The notes under the pieces are model-generated. The model was given only the letters and a program-made list of their open reading frames with translations, ran no database searches and had not been told where the DNA came from. A DNA stretch of 64,000 nt from Fibrobacter sp. UWB5. GTDB lineage: Bacteria; Fibrobacterota; Fibrobacteria; Fibrobacterales; Fibrobacteraceae. The stretch covers positions 248,001 through 312,000 of the forward strand of contig NZ_MWQH01000001.1 in NCBI RefSeq assembly GCF_002210295.1. The letters run 5' to 3'. A program made the translations under genes and the position numbers. Positions 33,388 to 41,967 of the stretch are shown in pieces (position 1 is the first letter of the stretch; every line of letters begins with the position of its first letter).

Positions 33388-33598
33388 AAAAAAGGCGTGG
33401 AGTCGAACAGCTTATCATCGCTGCGGGCTACCACACCCTTACCAATCAATAAGCACAAAACGACCCACGCCCCAAATTTGGACGTAAGCATTCGTCTTAT
33501 TCTTGATTGGTTTGAAAGTGGTAGTTTCAGCGATAAGAATAAGAGACGTATCTCAAAATTTCCGGTCGCTCCGCACCATTCGGTACGGGGCTATGTCA
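33388..33598 (-). ncRNA. Structured RNA element, copy 2 (leader of the DUF4417 cassette or independent RNA)
   Basis: Same architecture as the copy at 31586-31792, on the minus strand. The hairpin at 33571-33588 has one G-C pair replaced by G-U. The tetraloop hairpin (33543-33554) is GAGA-UACG-UCUC, so the loop stays in the UNCG class. Helix A (33528-33537 with 33411-33423) and helix C (ACCAATCAA at 33503-33511 with its complement at 33441-33449) have almost entirely different sequence from copy 1 yet still pair. Helix B, helix D and the pseudoknot arms (33461-33471 with 33394-33405) are conserved, and T6 follows. A -10-like TATATT-type stretch lies just upstream of the conserved 5' end. Confidence 0.85.
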
Positions 33599-33882
33599 AT
33601 GGGAAATATATCATTTTTTCCCGAGAAAAGGAGGTTCCCCGCCTGCGCGGGGAAGGCAAAAGGGGTGTTTTTTTTGGTATGAAAATTATGGTGTTCCGTC
33701 TTTTAGGTTCTAGGTAAGGATGGCGGGCTTGCGGTTGACGGCGTGCGCAAACATTACAGACGCTAAATAAAAAACACCGGTAACCTTCCTGCAATCCGGC
33801 ATCACCAGCCGGCGAGTGTTTTCCGATGCTTTGATATTAATATACATTTTTTTTAGCAAAAGTGAAGTCCCTTTGAAAAAAC
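33599..33882. other. Gene-free spacer with two hairpins
   Basis: No supported ORF. A strong hairpin TTCCCCGC / GCGGGGAA (33635-33654) is followed on the plus strand by T8 at 33668. On the minus strand, AAAACAC / GTGTTTT arms (33771-33777 with 33816-33822) enclose an inner GCCGG / CCGGC stem, a plausible terminator of the metallophosphoesterase transcript. Confidence 0.5.
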
Positions 33883-34605
33883 TTAAACGACTTTCACTAT
33901 TTCAGCAATGTCAAGCCCTTGGTATGCTGTTTTACCAAGGAACCCTTCGTAATGGTGGTGATAATGACCGTAAAACCAAAGTGGTGGTTTGATGGCTTTT
34001 AAAACATAATCAAGATAGCGGCGGGATTCAACAACCTGTTGCCAAGTGCTTTCGCCCACATGTTTATCTCTTTCGAGCATGGGGGCAAAAGATAACGGAG
34101 CCTCATGCGACACGATGATATCGGCAGATTCCGGGAGGCCTTCTGTGATTTGCACGAGTGCTTCGTTTTGCCACCAAACACGCTTTGACGAGCCGTGTTT
34201 GATAAGCGATTCGTTTATTGTTCGGCGGGATTTTCGTGTGAGTGGGTCAATTAAATCGATATCCGTAGAAACGGCGCCACCGATGGGGTAAATGCGTTTG
34301 CCGCAAAGTTCAATCATTTTGTGATCGGGCAAAAAATGTAGGCGCTCGTAATCGTGCTGGCCGTCGAAAAACGCCGGGTCATCGTGATTTCCCCGAATGG
34401 TGTATAGGCAATTATCATTCGCTTCAAGTGCCGAGCGAATCTCGCGATACCGCACATCCATTGAATTCGGGCGGCCGAAACCGGCCCCGAAATCACCGAC
34501 AACGAGAATATCTGCGCACCGGATTTTTAGCCGATGCAAAGCGTCGTGAACCAGGCGTTTTATTTCGCCATGAATGTCGCCACAAATGTACAGATGTCGG
34601 TCCAT
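33883..34605 (-). CDS. Calcineurin-like metallophosphoesterase
   Basis: 240 aa with the dimetal signature motifs GDIHGE (9-14), GDFG (about 38-41), RGNHDD (about 71-76), a later 'VSHEAPLSF' and the C-terminal GHYHHHYEG. Substrates in this family range from phosphoproteins to nucleotides. Its ATG overlaps the stop of the Fic gene (TAATG), so the two are translated together. This invites the idea that it reverses or modulates the Fic modification, which is inference. Confidence 0.9.
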   Translation of the reverse strand: MDRHLYICGDIHGEIKRLVHDALHRLKIRCADILVVGDFGAGFGRPNSMDVRYREIRSALEANDNCLYTIRGNHDDPAFFDGQHDYERLHFLPDHKMIELCGKRIYPIGGAVSTDIDLIDPLTRKSRRTINESLIKHGSSKRVWWQNEALVQITEGLPESADIIVSHEAPLSFAPMLERDKHVGESTWQQVVESRRYLDYVLKAIKPPLWFYGHYHHHYEGFLGKTAYQGLDIAEIVKVV

Positions 34606-35135
34606 TACATCCCCAGCAGATTTGTGGCGAGTCTCACCATGGTTTCGCGTTCTTCGGGCTTGCTTTCGGCGATAAGCAGTGTGAGCGCCACCAGCGTTCC
34701 GTCAGCGATGTTCTTGGAACCGTCTGCTTTATAAAGCAGGCCGTTTCGCGATAAAAACCAAAGAAAAACGAAAGCCGCAATGCGCTTGTTGCCGTCGACA
34801 AAGGAATGGTTCTTGACTACCAAATAAAGGAGCATGGCCGCCTTGATTTCTGCGGTAGGGTAAAGTTCCTTGCCGCCGAAAGTCTGGTAGATTTGCCCTA
34901 GCGAGCTCTTGAACGAGGCGTCCTTTTCTGTGCCGAAGATATCGCTGTCGTTGAACATTTCCTTGAGAACGGCGATTGCTTCCATCGCCTCTTCGTAAGT
35001 AATGCGTTCGCCCGCATTCACGGCAGTGCTCTTGGGGTAAGCGAGTTGTTCGTGGTCATAACGATCAAGCGTTTCTAACGCCGGCCTAAAATCTGCGATA
35101 ACCGTCTGCAAAGCCAATGTCTCTTGTGTATTCAT
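34605..35135 (-). CDS. Fic/Doc-family protein
   Basis: 176 aa from ATG 35135 (an ATG at 35147 is also in frame). The Fic motif HSFVDGNKR (110-118) is complete, including the catalytic His, so AMP or phosphate transfer to a hydroxyl side chain is possible. No (S/T)xxxE(G/N) inhibitory helix is obvious. The N-terminal helical extension (about 1-75) resembles those of Doc-like proteins fused to a RhuM-type region. Followed directly by the metallophosphoesterase gene. Confidence 0.85.
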   Translation of the reverse strand: MNTQETLALQTVIADFRPALETLDRYDHEQLAYPKSTAVNAGERITYEEAMEAIAVLKEMFNDSDIFGTEKDASFKSSLGQIYQTFGGKELYPTAEIKAAMLLYLVVKNHSFVDGNKRIAAFVFLWFLSRNGLLYKADGSKNIADGTLVALTLLIAESKPEERETMVRLATNLLGM

Positions 35136-35218
35136 TTTATGCCCCATTTCAAATTAATGTATCATGTAAATATAACTGCGACATGCGACAAATGTTGCCG
35201 CACGCGCTAGAAGACGTT

Positions 35219-36007
35219 TTAGCTGCCATTTTTAGCTGACTCCCCAAATTCCTTCAGCGTCAGCTCGTTAATCATCGTTTCGAGGTCGCATTTTTCCCCG
35301 TCGCCGTGGAAATCGGCACCTGGTTTGGGGTCCGCATACCCCCCTTTGGCGACCTTCTTTTCGTATTCCACCTCGGCAAGCGTCCACTTGGCGATAATGT
35401 CCTTCGCGACCCTCTCAATGTCTTCGCAAAGCTTGCCCTGCAAAAACCAGTAATACTTGCCAAAACTGCGGTTGGCGACATGGGGCTCGCTCTTGCATAT
35501 GGGGCAGTATGCGGTTGCCTGGGAACCGCCCGAAAGCGGAGACCCGGCAAAGCTACGGATGACTGCCGTGCCCCCGCACTTGCAATTCACCTTGAACTGG
35601 TCGGTGTCCCAGACGCGGAGGAGGGTCGCCAGCTTGAGATTGATGGTAACGAAAGTGCCTGCAAAGCTGAACCACTTTGCTGTACTCAGGGGGCCGACAT
35701 AGAGCCCGCCGCCCTTGATTGCGTAATGTACATCCATGTTGGCGTAACGCGGGGTCGCAAGGATTTCGTCCTTGTGGCGCAAAATCAGGTCCAGCTTGTC
35801 GTAAAACAGCTTCTTTTTGCGCTCAAACCTTTTTTCTTGGAGTTTGCGCAGTTCCTCCTGTTCGCGGTTTTCTTGTTCCATTTCGTCGCTAATCAGCTTC
35901 AGGCCGGCAGCCTGTCGCTTGCACATAGAGGCGAAAGATTCGCGCTTGTTGTTCGGTTCCTGCAGGAACGGCGGGAAGGGTTTTGTATCGTCAATATGGA
36001 TAGCCAT
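35219..36007 (-). CDS. Protein with a zinc-ribbon-like motif, function unknown
   Basis: 262 aa from ATG 36007, which follows AAGGAGACAC. A charged coiled-coil segment (about 25-65) precedes a domain with CKCGG ... YCPIC (about 145-175), four Cys likely to bind zinc, and a C-terminal helical part. The protein appears cytosolic. I do not recognise the family. No close same-strand partner. Confidence 0.7.
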   Translation of the reverse strand: MAIHIDDTKPFPPFLQEPNNKRESFASMCKRQAAGLKLISDEMEQENREQEELRKLQEKRFERKKKLFYDKLDLILRHKDEILATPRYANMDVHYAIKGGGLYVGPLSTAKWFSFAGTFVTINLKLATLLRVWDTDQFKVNCKCGGTAVIRSFAGSPLSGGSQATAYCPICKSEPHVANRSFGKYYWFLQGKLCEDIERVAKDIIAKWTLAEVEYEKKVAKGGYADPKPGADFHGDGEKCDLETMINELTLKEFGESAKNGS

Positions 36008-36239
36008 AATGTGTCTCCTTGTTTGTTGTTGCTTGCCTATATATCGTTTTATTATGCATAAATGTAAATACATGCATAAATCTATTTAGAATATACAAAA
36101 ATAGGCTGACAAAAAGTGTCAATCTGCCATTTTGCATTTTTCAACCTTGCGACGATATATGTCGTATAGAAGCATTATTATTGTCCATGAACGCTTAAAA
36201 AGGAGGTTTTTTATATATATTAAGTGATAGAGGTTATTT

Positions 36240-37253
36240 ATGGCAGATATGACTCGTGGCGAACGTACGGTGCAGCTTTTTGCGCAGGTAATTTCGAATC
36301 CGACAAAAAAAAACAGCGTCGGCGACTTGATGGAATTGCTCAATATACCAGAAAGCGAACGACGCAATGTGCAGCGCGATATGCGCTTTTTGTCGGAGAT
36401 GGATGCCGGGCGATATGTCCAGCAAGAAAGCGTCGGCCGTACTTTTTATTATAGGTCCGCTCTGCATAATGCCGACAGGCTTTTGTTCCCGAATTTCGAG
36501 AACACTATGCTGCATTTCGTATTCCTGCGCCGTATTGCAAACATTTATCCGGCTACGAGCGAAATTATTACGCAGCTGTTGGAGCGAATTGAAAACAGTC
36601 TCCCGCCCAAAGAGAAAAAGTCTATTCAACAGCTTGGTTCAGAACTGAACAGCAAGATTCTCTTTATGGGCACGCCGCCTGATTTTGATGAAGATTCCAG
36701 CGAAAAAATCCGCGTGATTTTGCAGGCCATTCACGATAACCGTAAAATCGAAGTGGAATACATGACGGAATCGTCTTGCAAAAAGTCCAAGCGCATTCCG
36801 CTGATGGTAATCATTTACCAGAATGATCTTTATGTAGTCTGCCAGTCAATACAGCATGAGGGCGACACCTACACGCTCAAATTCCGCAGAATCAAGAGTG
36901 TCAAGCTCTTGAAAGAAACCTACGTGAGCGAGCCCCAAATCCTTGATAAGTTGCGCAGGCAGGTCATGTCGGGCGCCGCCTTCTTAAGCGGCCAGGAGCC
37001 CAAACTCCAGGACATCGAAATTGAATTCGAAAGCCATGCAAAGCTCTTCTTGCAAGAAAACCCCTTCAACCGATCCATGCAAATCGGCAAAACCAAAGAC
37101 GGAAAAATTACCGTCAAGATGAAAGCCGAATGCAACAGGATCCTTTTTAACTGGGTAGTCTCTTTTGCAGATGCCGCCCGCGTTATAAAGCCCGCTGGCC
37201 TCAAGACCATGCTGAGCGAATATGCCGATTATTTGAAAGAAATTTACGGGTAA
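36240..37253 (+). CDS. WYL-domain transcriptional regulator
   Basis: 337 aa: N-terminal winged-helix region (about 1-75, with 'DLMELLNIPESERRNVQRDMRFL'), a central helical part, a WYL domain (about 160-225, with KIEVEYMTES and DLYVVCQSIQ) and a C-terminal WCX-like part. WYL proteins sense ligands, often nucleic acids or nucleotides, and many regulate defence loci. Its position in the accessory region fits that. No operon partner on the same strand; the weak GAGG at 11 nt is the only ribosome-binding candidate. Confidence 0.88.
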   Translation: MADMTRGERTVQLFAQVISNPTKKNSVGDLMELLNIPESERRNVQRDMRFLSEMDAGRYVQQESVGRTFYYRSALHNADRLLFPNFENTMLHFVFLRRIANIYPATSEIITQLLERIENSLPPKEKKSIQQLGSELNSKILFMGTPPDFDEDSSEKIRVILQAIHDNRKIEVEYMTESSCKKSKRIPLMVIIYQNDLYVVCQSIQHEGDTYTLKFRRIKSVKLLKETYVSEPQILDKLRRQVMSGAAFLSGQEPKLQDIEIEFESHAKLFLQENPFNRSMQIGKTKDGKITVKMKAECNRILFNWVVSFADAARVIKPAGLKTMLSEYADYLKEIYG

Positions 37254-37279
37254 GGGATTCTTTTCTCATATGGTACTTC

Positions 37280-37909
37280 CTATGCGGCTAAGGCGAGTCG
37301 GATTTCTTCGGCAAGATGGTTGCTGGAATCATCTTGAACGGCTTTTCTGATGGCTTTGAGCTGGTTGTAGATTGTGGCGCGGGTGCAGCCTGTCGCTTCG
37401 GCGACGGCTACGATTTCGCCCTTGTCCGTAGCCATGCAAGCCTCATGGTATTCCTTCAGGCATTTTTGAAGAGCCGGCTTTCCTTTGAGACGGTTCGTGA
37501 TCTTCTTGAGAATCGCTCGATGGCCAATCTCTTTGTCGAAATCGGCCGCGTAGGCAGATTCCTTGATGTCGTCTACGCCGACAGCTTCGAAATGGGAACG
37601 CTGGGAGTTCCTGCGCTTTTCGCTTAAGGTGTGCCAGATGACATGCTGGATCATGTAACCTAGGAAATCGTCATTGCGAGTCGGGTCAAATTTTAAGATC
37701 TGACTGCGGAAAAGCAGAAAGATTTCGCCCATGATGGCGCGACGGCGTTCAGCAGAGGAAAGCCCGCGATACGAGAAATCGGACTGGCGGAAGCTTGCCT
37801 GGGAAACGGCAGCCGACAGGATTGCATCGCCATAGCAACTCCAAAGTTGGTCAATTGCTGTTTTTTTGCCGCTTTGGGCGAGACGGATAAGGAGTTCCGT
37901 ATTAGTCAT
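37280..37909 (-). CDS. Sigma-70-like regulator with C-terminal helix-turn-helix
   Basis: 209 aa from ATG 37909, which has GAGGAAG at good spacing; ATGs at 37915 and 37927 are also in frame. 'ILKFDPTRNDDFLGYMIQHVIWHTL' resembles sigma region 2, and VAEATGCTRATIYNQLKAIRK is a region-4-type helix-turn-helix. It looks like a divergent ECF/sigma-70-like factor, though the possibility of a phage-type regulator remains. Convergent with the WYL gene. Confidence 0.75.
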   Translation of the reverse strand: MTNTELLIRLAQSGKKTAIDQLWSCYGDAILSAAVSQASFRQSDFSYRGLSSAERRRAIMGEIFLLFRSQILKFDPTRNDDFLGYMIQHVIWHTLSEKRRNSQRSHFEAVGVDDIKESAYAADFDKEIGHRAILKKITNRLKGKPALQKCLKEYHEACMATDKGEIVAVAEATGCTRATIYNQLKAIRKAVQDDSSNHLAEEIRLALAA

Positions 37910-38111
37910 GGGCATAAGCTTCCTCATGAAATGAAAATTTGAGACGCGTGGAAACGTCCGGATAGGGACATCCGGGGAAAAGGGGACTTTTCACAAAAAA
38001 AGGCTAAAAATTAATGTGTTTTGTTAGAATAAGCCCCATTTTGCCGGGGGAGCAACAAAAAATGACCAAAAACTCTCATTCATCAGCGCCTCTAAATATA
38101 AATAAAAGTGG

Positions 38112-38128
38112 ATGTCATAATATGACAT
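38112..38128. promoter_or_regulatory. Perfect palindrome near the peptidase gene end
   Basis: ATGTCATAATATGACAT, 8-bp arms around a single base, lies in the spacer between the M15-like gene and the sigma-like gene. Operator or terminator stem; undecided. Confidence 0.35.
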
Positions 38129-38137
38129 TTTGAAACT

Positions 38138-38770
38138 TTATCGCCATACTATATTGTGGTTGTAAGAATTTTTTCGAAGTTGAATGTGCAAATGCTCGTT
38201 CAAATTCCCAATATCTTCATGAAGGACAAGGAATCGGTCATCCAATTCGTCGCGAATCATTTTGACCAGTTCTTTGCGATTTGCGAGATTCCCCATATCT
38301 TTAATACGGAAATCGATGGCCGCCCCGGTATAGTGCGCCGACTTTGCTGCATGCCCCTCATAGTCGTTTGCGCTAGTGATGAGTGGCTTAAAGTTGTCAT
38401 TTTCGGCAATGTTGCAGTACGCCTGCACGACAACGGCAATGGCCGAATCAATTTCTGGACGTATGGGATCGAGGTTTACGCCCCATTTTTGCCTGGTCAG
38501 CGAGATAATCTTCTCGTGGAACTCTTGTTGGGCCGGATTGCGTGTTTTAAAGACCTGGCTTTCAATTTGCTCAATACTATTATGATAGACTGTCGTGGTC
38601 TCATTTTCACTGCCATCGGTACAGAAAAACAGCCCGAAAAGGCAAATTGCCCCTACGAAAAGAGCAACAGGCAACAATACTAAAGCGACCTTGATAACCA
38701 GCACCAAAAGTGCAATGGCAATCGCAATGACGGCCAAGCCGACGACAAGCATACCAATCATCTCAAACAT
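38138..38770 (-). CDS. Membrane-anchored M15-type (VanY-like) peptidase domain protein
   Basis: 210 aa from ATG 38770 with GAGGATG upstream. One long or two short N-terminal membrane helices (about 4-50), then a periplasmic domain with the M15/LAS-type zinc pattern: SAHYTGAAIDFR (His and Asp ligands) and HLHIQL near the C-terminus. Family members cut D-Ala-containing peptidoglycan peptides. The protein is short for a complete enzyme but the key residues are present. Confidence 0.78.
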   Translation of the reverse strand: MFEMIGMLVVGLAVIAIAIALLVLVIKVALVLLPVALFVGAICLFGLFFCTDGSENETTTVYHNSIEQIESQVFKTRNPAQQEFHEKIISLTRQKWGVNLDPIRPEIDSAIAVVVQAYCNIAENDNFKPLITSANDYEGHAAKSAHYTGAAIDFRIKDMGNLANRKELVKMIRDELDDRFLVLHEDIGNLNEHLHIQLRKNSYNHNIVWR

Positions 38771-38904
38771 ATTGCATCCTCGTATAGGTTGTATCGCTAG
38801 GAGGTGCAAGAAATGTCAAGGGAGAAATAAGTTTTTTAGGGGTTTTTGACAAAAAAGCCTTGGCCTTGCGATAATGAGTATGGATTAACCAAGGAGTCGT
38901 CCAA

Positions 38905-39204
38905 ATGAATCGTAACCACAGTGAAAATCTGTTCTTCCCATTGCTTGCCGCAACTGTCGCGCTGTTCCTTTCGAGCTGCAGTTCCGAATGTACCGACTGC
39001 ATCGAGGCCGTCAAGTACCTGGATATGCCACAGGATGACGGATCGCTCAATTGCCTGTACTTCGGGGACTTTGAAAAATTCGTCTATAGCGCCTCACGCG
39101 GGGCTGAGTGCCCGGACACGCTGCTAATCAAGAAAGAATCCCTGCAATATAAGGGCATTGCAGGGCTAATAATGATTGACGAGGGCTTTGTTGTGCGAAA
39201 ATAG
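38905..39204 (+). CDS. Small lipoprotein
   Basis: 99 aa, AAGGAG upstream. Lipoprotein signal with lipobox LSSC at about residue 25, followed by a compact Cys-containing domain (SECTDCIEAVKYLDM, GAECPDTLLI). No family recognised. Confidence 0.7.
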   Translation: MNRNHSENLFFPLLAATVALFLSSCSSECTDCIEAVKYLDMPQDDGSLNCLYFGDFEKFVYSASRGAECPDTLLIKKESLQYKGIAGLIMIDEGFVVRK

Positions 39205-39230
39205 GCGGAAAAACGGTGCTTTTGGTGAAA

Positions 39231-39264
39231 AAAGCTCGTTCGGGAGTTGTCCCGAACGAGCTTT
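39231..39264. terminator. Bidirectional terminator
   Basis: A 15-bp perfect stem (39231-39245 with 39250-39264, loop GTTG) between the small lipoprotein gene and the convergent DUF262/FISUMP gene. A and T tracts flank it. Confidence 0.8.
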
Positions 39265-39285
39265 GCTTTAAATAAATTGTTTAAA

Positions 39286-41967
39286 CTAAATTTTTATGCA
39301 GCGGACAGAAAAACACCTTTCTGAATTAGAACGTCTCTCGATAATCGCAATGTTTTCCGTGATATGCATATATGGATACGAATCTCTATCATACTCATCT
39401 TTTTCTGAATCTAAAGTCCAAAAAAACGCACCACCACCACAATACATTTGATAATGCTTGTCGTAATAACCTTCAGGAAGAGCTCCAAATCCGTTTTCAA
39501 TTTCTTCCGTCACGTACGGGGATAAGCCTCCAATCCATTCTTTAATTCTCTTTAAGGAATCTGCATTTCCTTTTGTTTCTGCAAGTAATTCTTCAAAATC
39601 TCTTTTGTGAGGAATCCTCCAACCCTCAGGAGCAACGCCCATTAATGCCGCTCTACTGTAGAAAAGTCCCTTGTCCGAGATATGGGTTTGCAATAGTGGA
39701 TCATCGTTTCTATATCTATAAGCTCCATCTGTTTCGAATCGAAGATTTTCTGCCATCCAAACCTGATTTCCTATTTTTATCGTTTGATAGCGAGTTCCAT
39801 CTCTTTTATCAACTAAAAATCCCAAATTTGATTTATATGCAGGTTCTTTTGGCTTTTCGTTATAAAACTGATTACGGTCTTGAACCGCTAAGTTGGCTAT
39901 TGGATTGTTGGCGCAAAGAATATAATCACTTAGATATTTCTCCTCCCAAGAATCATCATTTCCGCGGCTTTCCTCATATTCGTTCATTCCCCTTTCTAAA
40001 CTATCTGGATCACTATCTGATTCAATTTCAGAAATGGATGAATTTTCAGCTGCGTCGTAAACACGCGAATCATGCAGGGCTGGCGGACACGGAGACTCGT
40101 CTTCTTCCGCCTTTTCTATTTTAGGTTCATCATCTTTAGGCGTATTCTCTTTAGGTGTGGTAGGTTCGTTGTCTTCGTCCTTATGAAGTATTTTTTCTAG
40201 TTCTTTTTTAAGAATGACTTTGCGTTTCTCAAAGAATTCACCAAAATTTGTCAGGTCCAAATCGGTGTCGGGAATTAGATGATCAATTTTGTAACTTTCG
40301 CCTTGTCTAGATACATATTCTTTTAATGAAAGGTCGCTTTTAACCTTGTTTTCAGTAGAATTCAACATAGATAAATTTGGCATTGTATTGCACAAACGTT
40401 TCCATTTTTCCCATGTGTCATAGTGTATATTGTCTGGAGCCATCCCAGAAAAACGAACACGGGCATGAAGATGGTCAACATCAAAAGTAACTTCAGGATT
40501 AAATGCAATTTCATTATCTAAGCGCTCCGAACTGATTAACTGAAGGGCCCTTTCACAAACCGTATCGCCTTTTTGCAAATTAAGAATATTTTCTATTTTC
40601 TCTTCGGTTACCCTTAAATCAGGATTGCTATCCAATATTTGCATCGTCAACCTAGGGTAGCCGTTATAACGCGACTTATTCATTTCGTTTTTTAATTTAG
40701 CCAATTTATTCGTAGTCGCATTGCTATAGTATTTGAATAGAATTGCTCGGCTTATATAGGCTTCGACCGCATCTTTACACAATAGGTAATCGCTGGAATA
40801 TGCAAAGTCATCACCGTTCTTTTCAGGAAGAATATGGTTGTAGACAAGGTAAACTATAGGGATCAATATGTTCCAGCGGTTTCGAAAGTCCTCTATATGA
40901 AGACGCCTTATTGAATATACAAATTCTTGCGTTTTTAAGAGAGCGCTCTTTATTTTCTCCCAATTAATGTGCATTTGATATACCAAATCACGGTGGATAT
41001 TGGCATTAACATCTTTTTCATAAAGAATTACTGATAATCGTATAAAAAAATCTAATGGGAAATCCTTGTATTCTTTAAATTTCTCTTGATGAAGTTTTCC
41101 TTTACGTTTTTTGTAGTCAAATACTTGACACAAAGATTCGTGAGGTTTCTTCCAAAATGCACCAATAATAGCTTCTCCAATTTCGCTTTTCGTTAGTTTT
41201 GTTCCGCCATTGTTGAACCTCACAAACATGTCCAAAGCGTCGTTTTCTGTGCCAGTAATTTGTTGATATTGGATAATCTTTTTATCGTATATTTTTTCGC
41301 ACAACTTTGCCAAGATTTTTCTTGCGTATTCACGACTTGCTTCAGGGACACTTTTTAGAACTTTGTCAATTTCGTCATTCCTTGTTTCCTGAGAATAGAA
41401 CTTAGTGCTTATGATTCTTTTTATATTGAACAATGTGGGAGATTGATAACATTCTTCATAAAAACCAATATCAAACTTTGTTTGGACGTCGTCATCAGCG
41501 TTTTGCTCTTTCACGGCGCCTTTGTCCAATTGGATACATAAATCTACTGGTTCCCCAGCAAATTTTGTTTTTCTTCCTTTTATCAGATTGACTTGTCCAA
41601 AAAGGGTTATATATAGTGAGGTCAATCGTTGCTGCCCATCGAGTACGGCGCTATCCAATTTTTCATTTTCTGACCATTTAATTTCTTCTCCATCGTTATC
41701 GTGTTCCGATACATTTTTATTGCTACGAAATAATGCGTTCTTTATAAATTGGAAAAAAACGGTATCTTTAGCGATATTCTCTTGTCCTTGTTCAATTTTC
41801 CAAAATAAAAATGTCGATATAGGATAGTCCGACAATATCGAATCCCACAAACACGAAACCTGATCTACCGACCAAACATAACTTCTTTGAAATGCAGGAA
41901 TAACAAAGCCGTTGCATTGTATTTTTTTCATAGCTTCATAGATAGATGTCTCGCCATGAATAATCAT
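39286..41967 (-). CDS. GmrSD-like DUF262/HNH protein fused to a C-terminal FISUMP domain
   Basis: 893 aa, AAGGAG before the ATG, no signal peptide. Residues 1-130 carry DUF262 hallmarks: VIPAFQRSYVW (22-32) and LDGQQRLTSLY (109-119). A long helical middle leads to an HNH-like site, DVDHLHAR (496-503) with NLSMLNSTENKVKSDL (531-546), as in DUF1524-type nucleases of GmrSD modification-dependent restriction enzymes. After an acidic linker (about 595-690), residues 718-893 form a FISUMP (TIGR02145) domain: QTIKIGNQVWMAENLRF, APEGWRIPHKRDF and the terminal FSVRCIKI. FISUMP domains are usually in exported proteins, so this cytosolic fusion to a defence-type nuclease is unusual. Confidence 0.88.
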   Translation of the reverse strand: MIIHGETSIYEAMKKIQCNGFVIPAFQRSYVWSVDQVSCLWDSILSDYPISTFLFWKIEQGQENIAKDTVFFQFIKNALFRSNKNVSEHDNDGEEIKWSENEKLDSAVLDGQQRLTSLYITLFGQVNLIKGRKTKFAGEPVDLCIQLDKGAVKEQNADDDVQTKFDIGFYEECYQSPTLFNIKRIISTKFYSQETRNDEIDKVLKSVPEASREYARKILAKLCEKIYDKKIIQYQQITGTENDALDMFVRFNNGGTKLTKSEIGEAIIGAFWKKPHESLCQVFDYKKRKGKLHQEKFKEYKDFPLDFFIRLSVILYEKDVNANIHRDLVYQMHINWEKIKSALLKTQEFVYSIRRLHIEDFRNRWNILIPIVYLVYNHILPEKNGDDFAYSSDYLLCKDAVEAYISRAILFKYYSNATTNKLAKLKNEMNKSRYNGYPRLTMQILDSNPDLRVTEEKIENILNLQKGDTVCERALQLISSERLDNEIAFNPEVTFDVDHLHARVRFSGMAPDNIHYDTWEKWKRLCNTMPNLSMLNSTENKVKSDLSLKEYVSRQGESYKIDHLIPDTDLDLTNFGEFFEKRKVILKKELEKILHKDEDNEPTTPKENTPKDDEPKIEKAEEDESPCPPALHDSRVYDAAENSSISEIESDSDPDSLERGMNEYEESRGNDDSWEEKYLSDYILCANNPIANLAVQDRNQFYNEKPKEPAYKSNLGFLVDKRDGTRYQTIKIGNQVWMAENLRFETDGAYRYRNDDPLLQTHISDKGLFYSRAALMGVAPEGWRIPHKRDFEELLAETKGNADSLKRIKEWIGGLSPYVTEEIENGFGALPEGYYDKHYQMYCGGGAFFWTLDSEKDEYDRDSYPYMHITENIAIIERRSNSERCFSVRCIKI

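Noticed and set aside
31586-33598. The paired 210-nt elements as insertion-sequence ends, retron RNA or bridge RNA
   Set aside because: No transposase, IS110-type recombinase or reverse transcriptase gene between or beside them, no terminal inverted repeats or target duplications seen, and the helical covariation indicates RNA function.
39286-39810. The FISUMP domain as a diversity-generating retroelement target
   Set aside because: No reverse transcriptase gene and no template repeat resembling the C-terminal coding region was found in the window.
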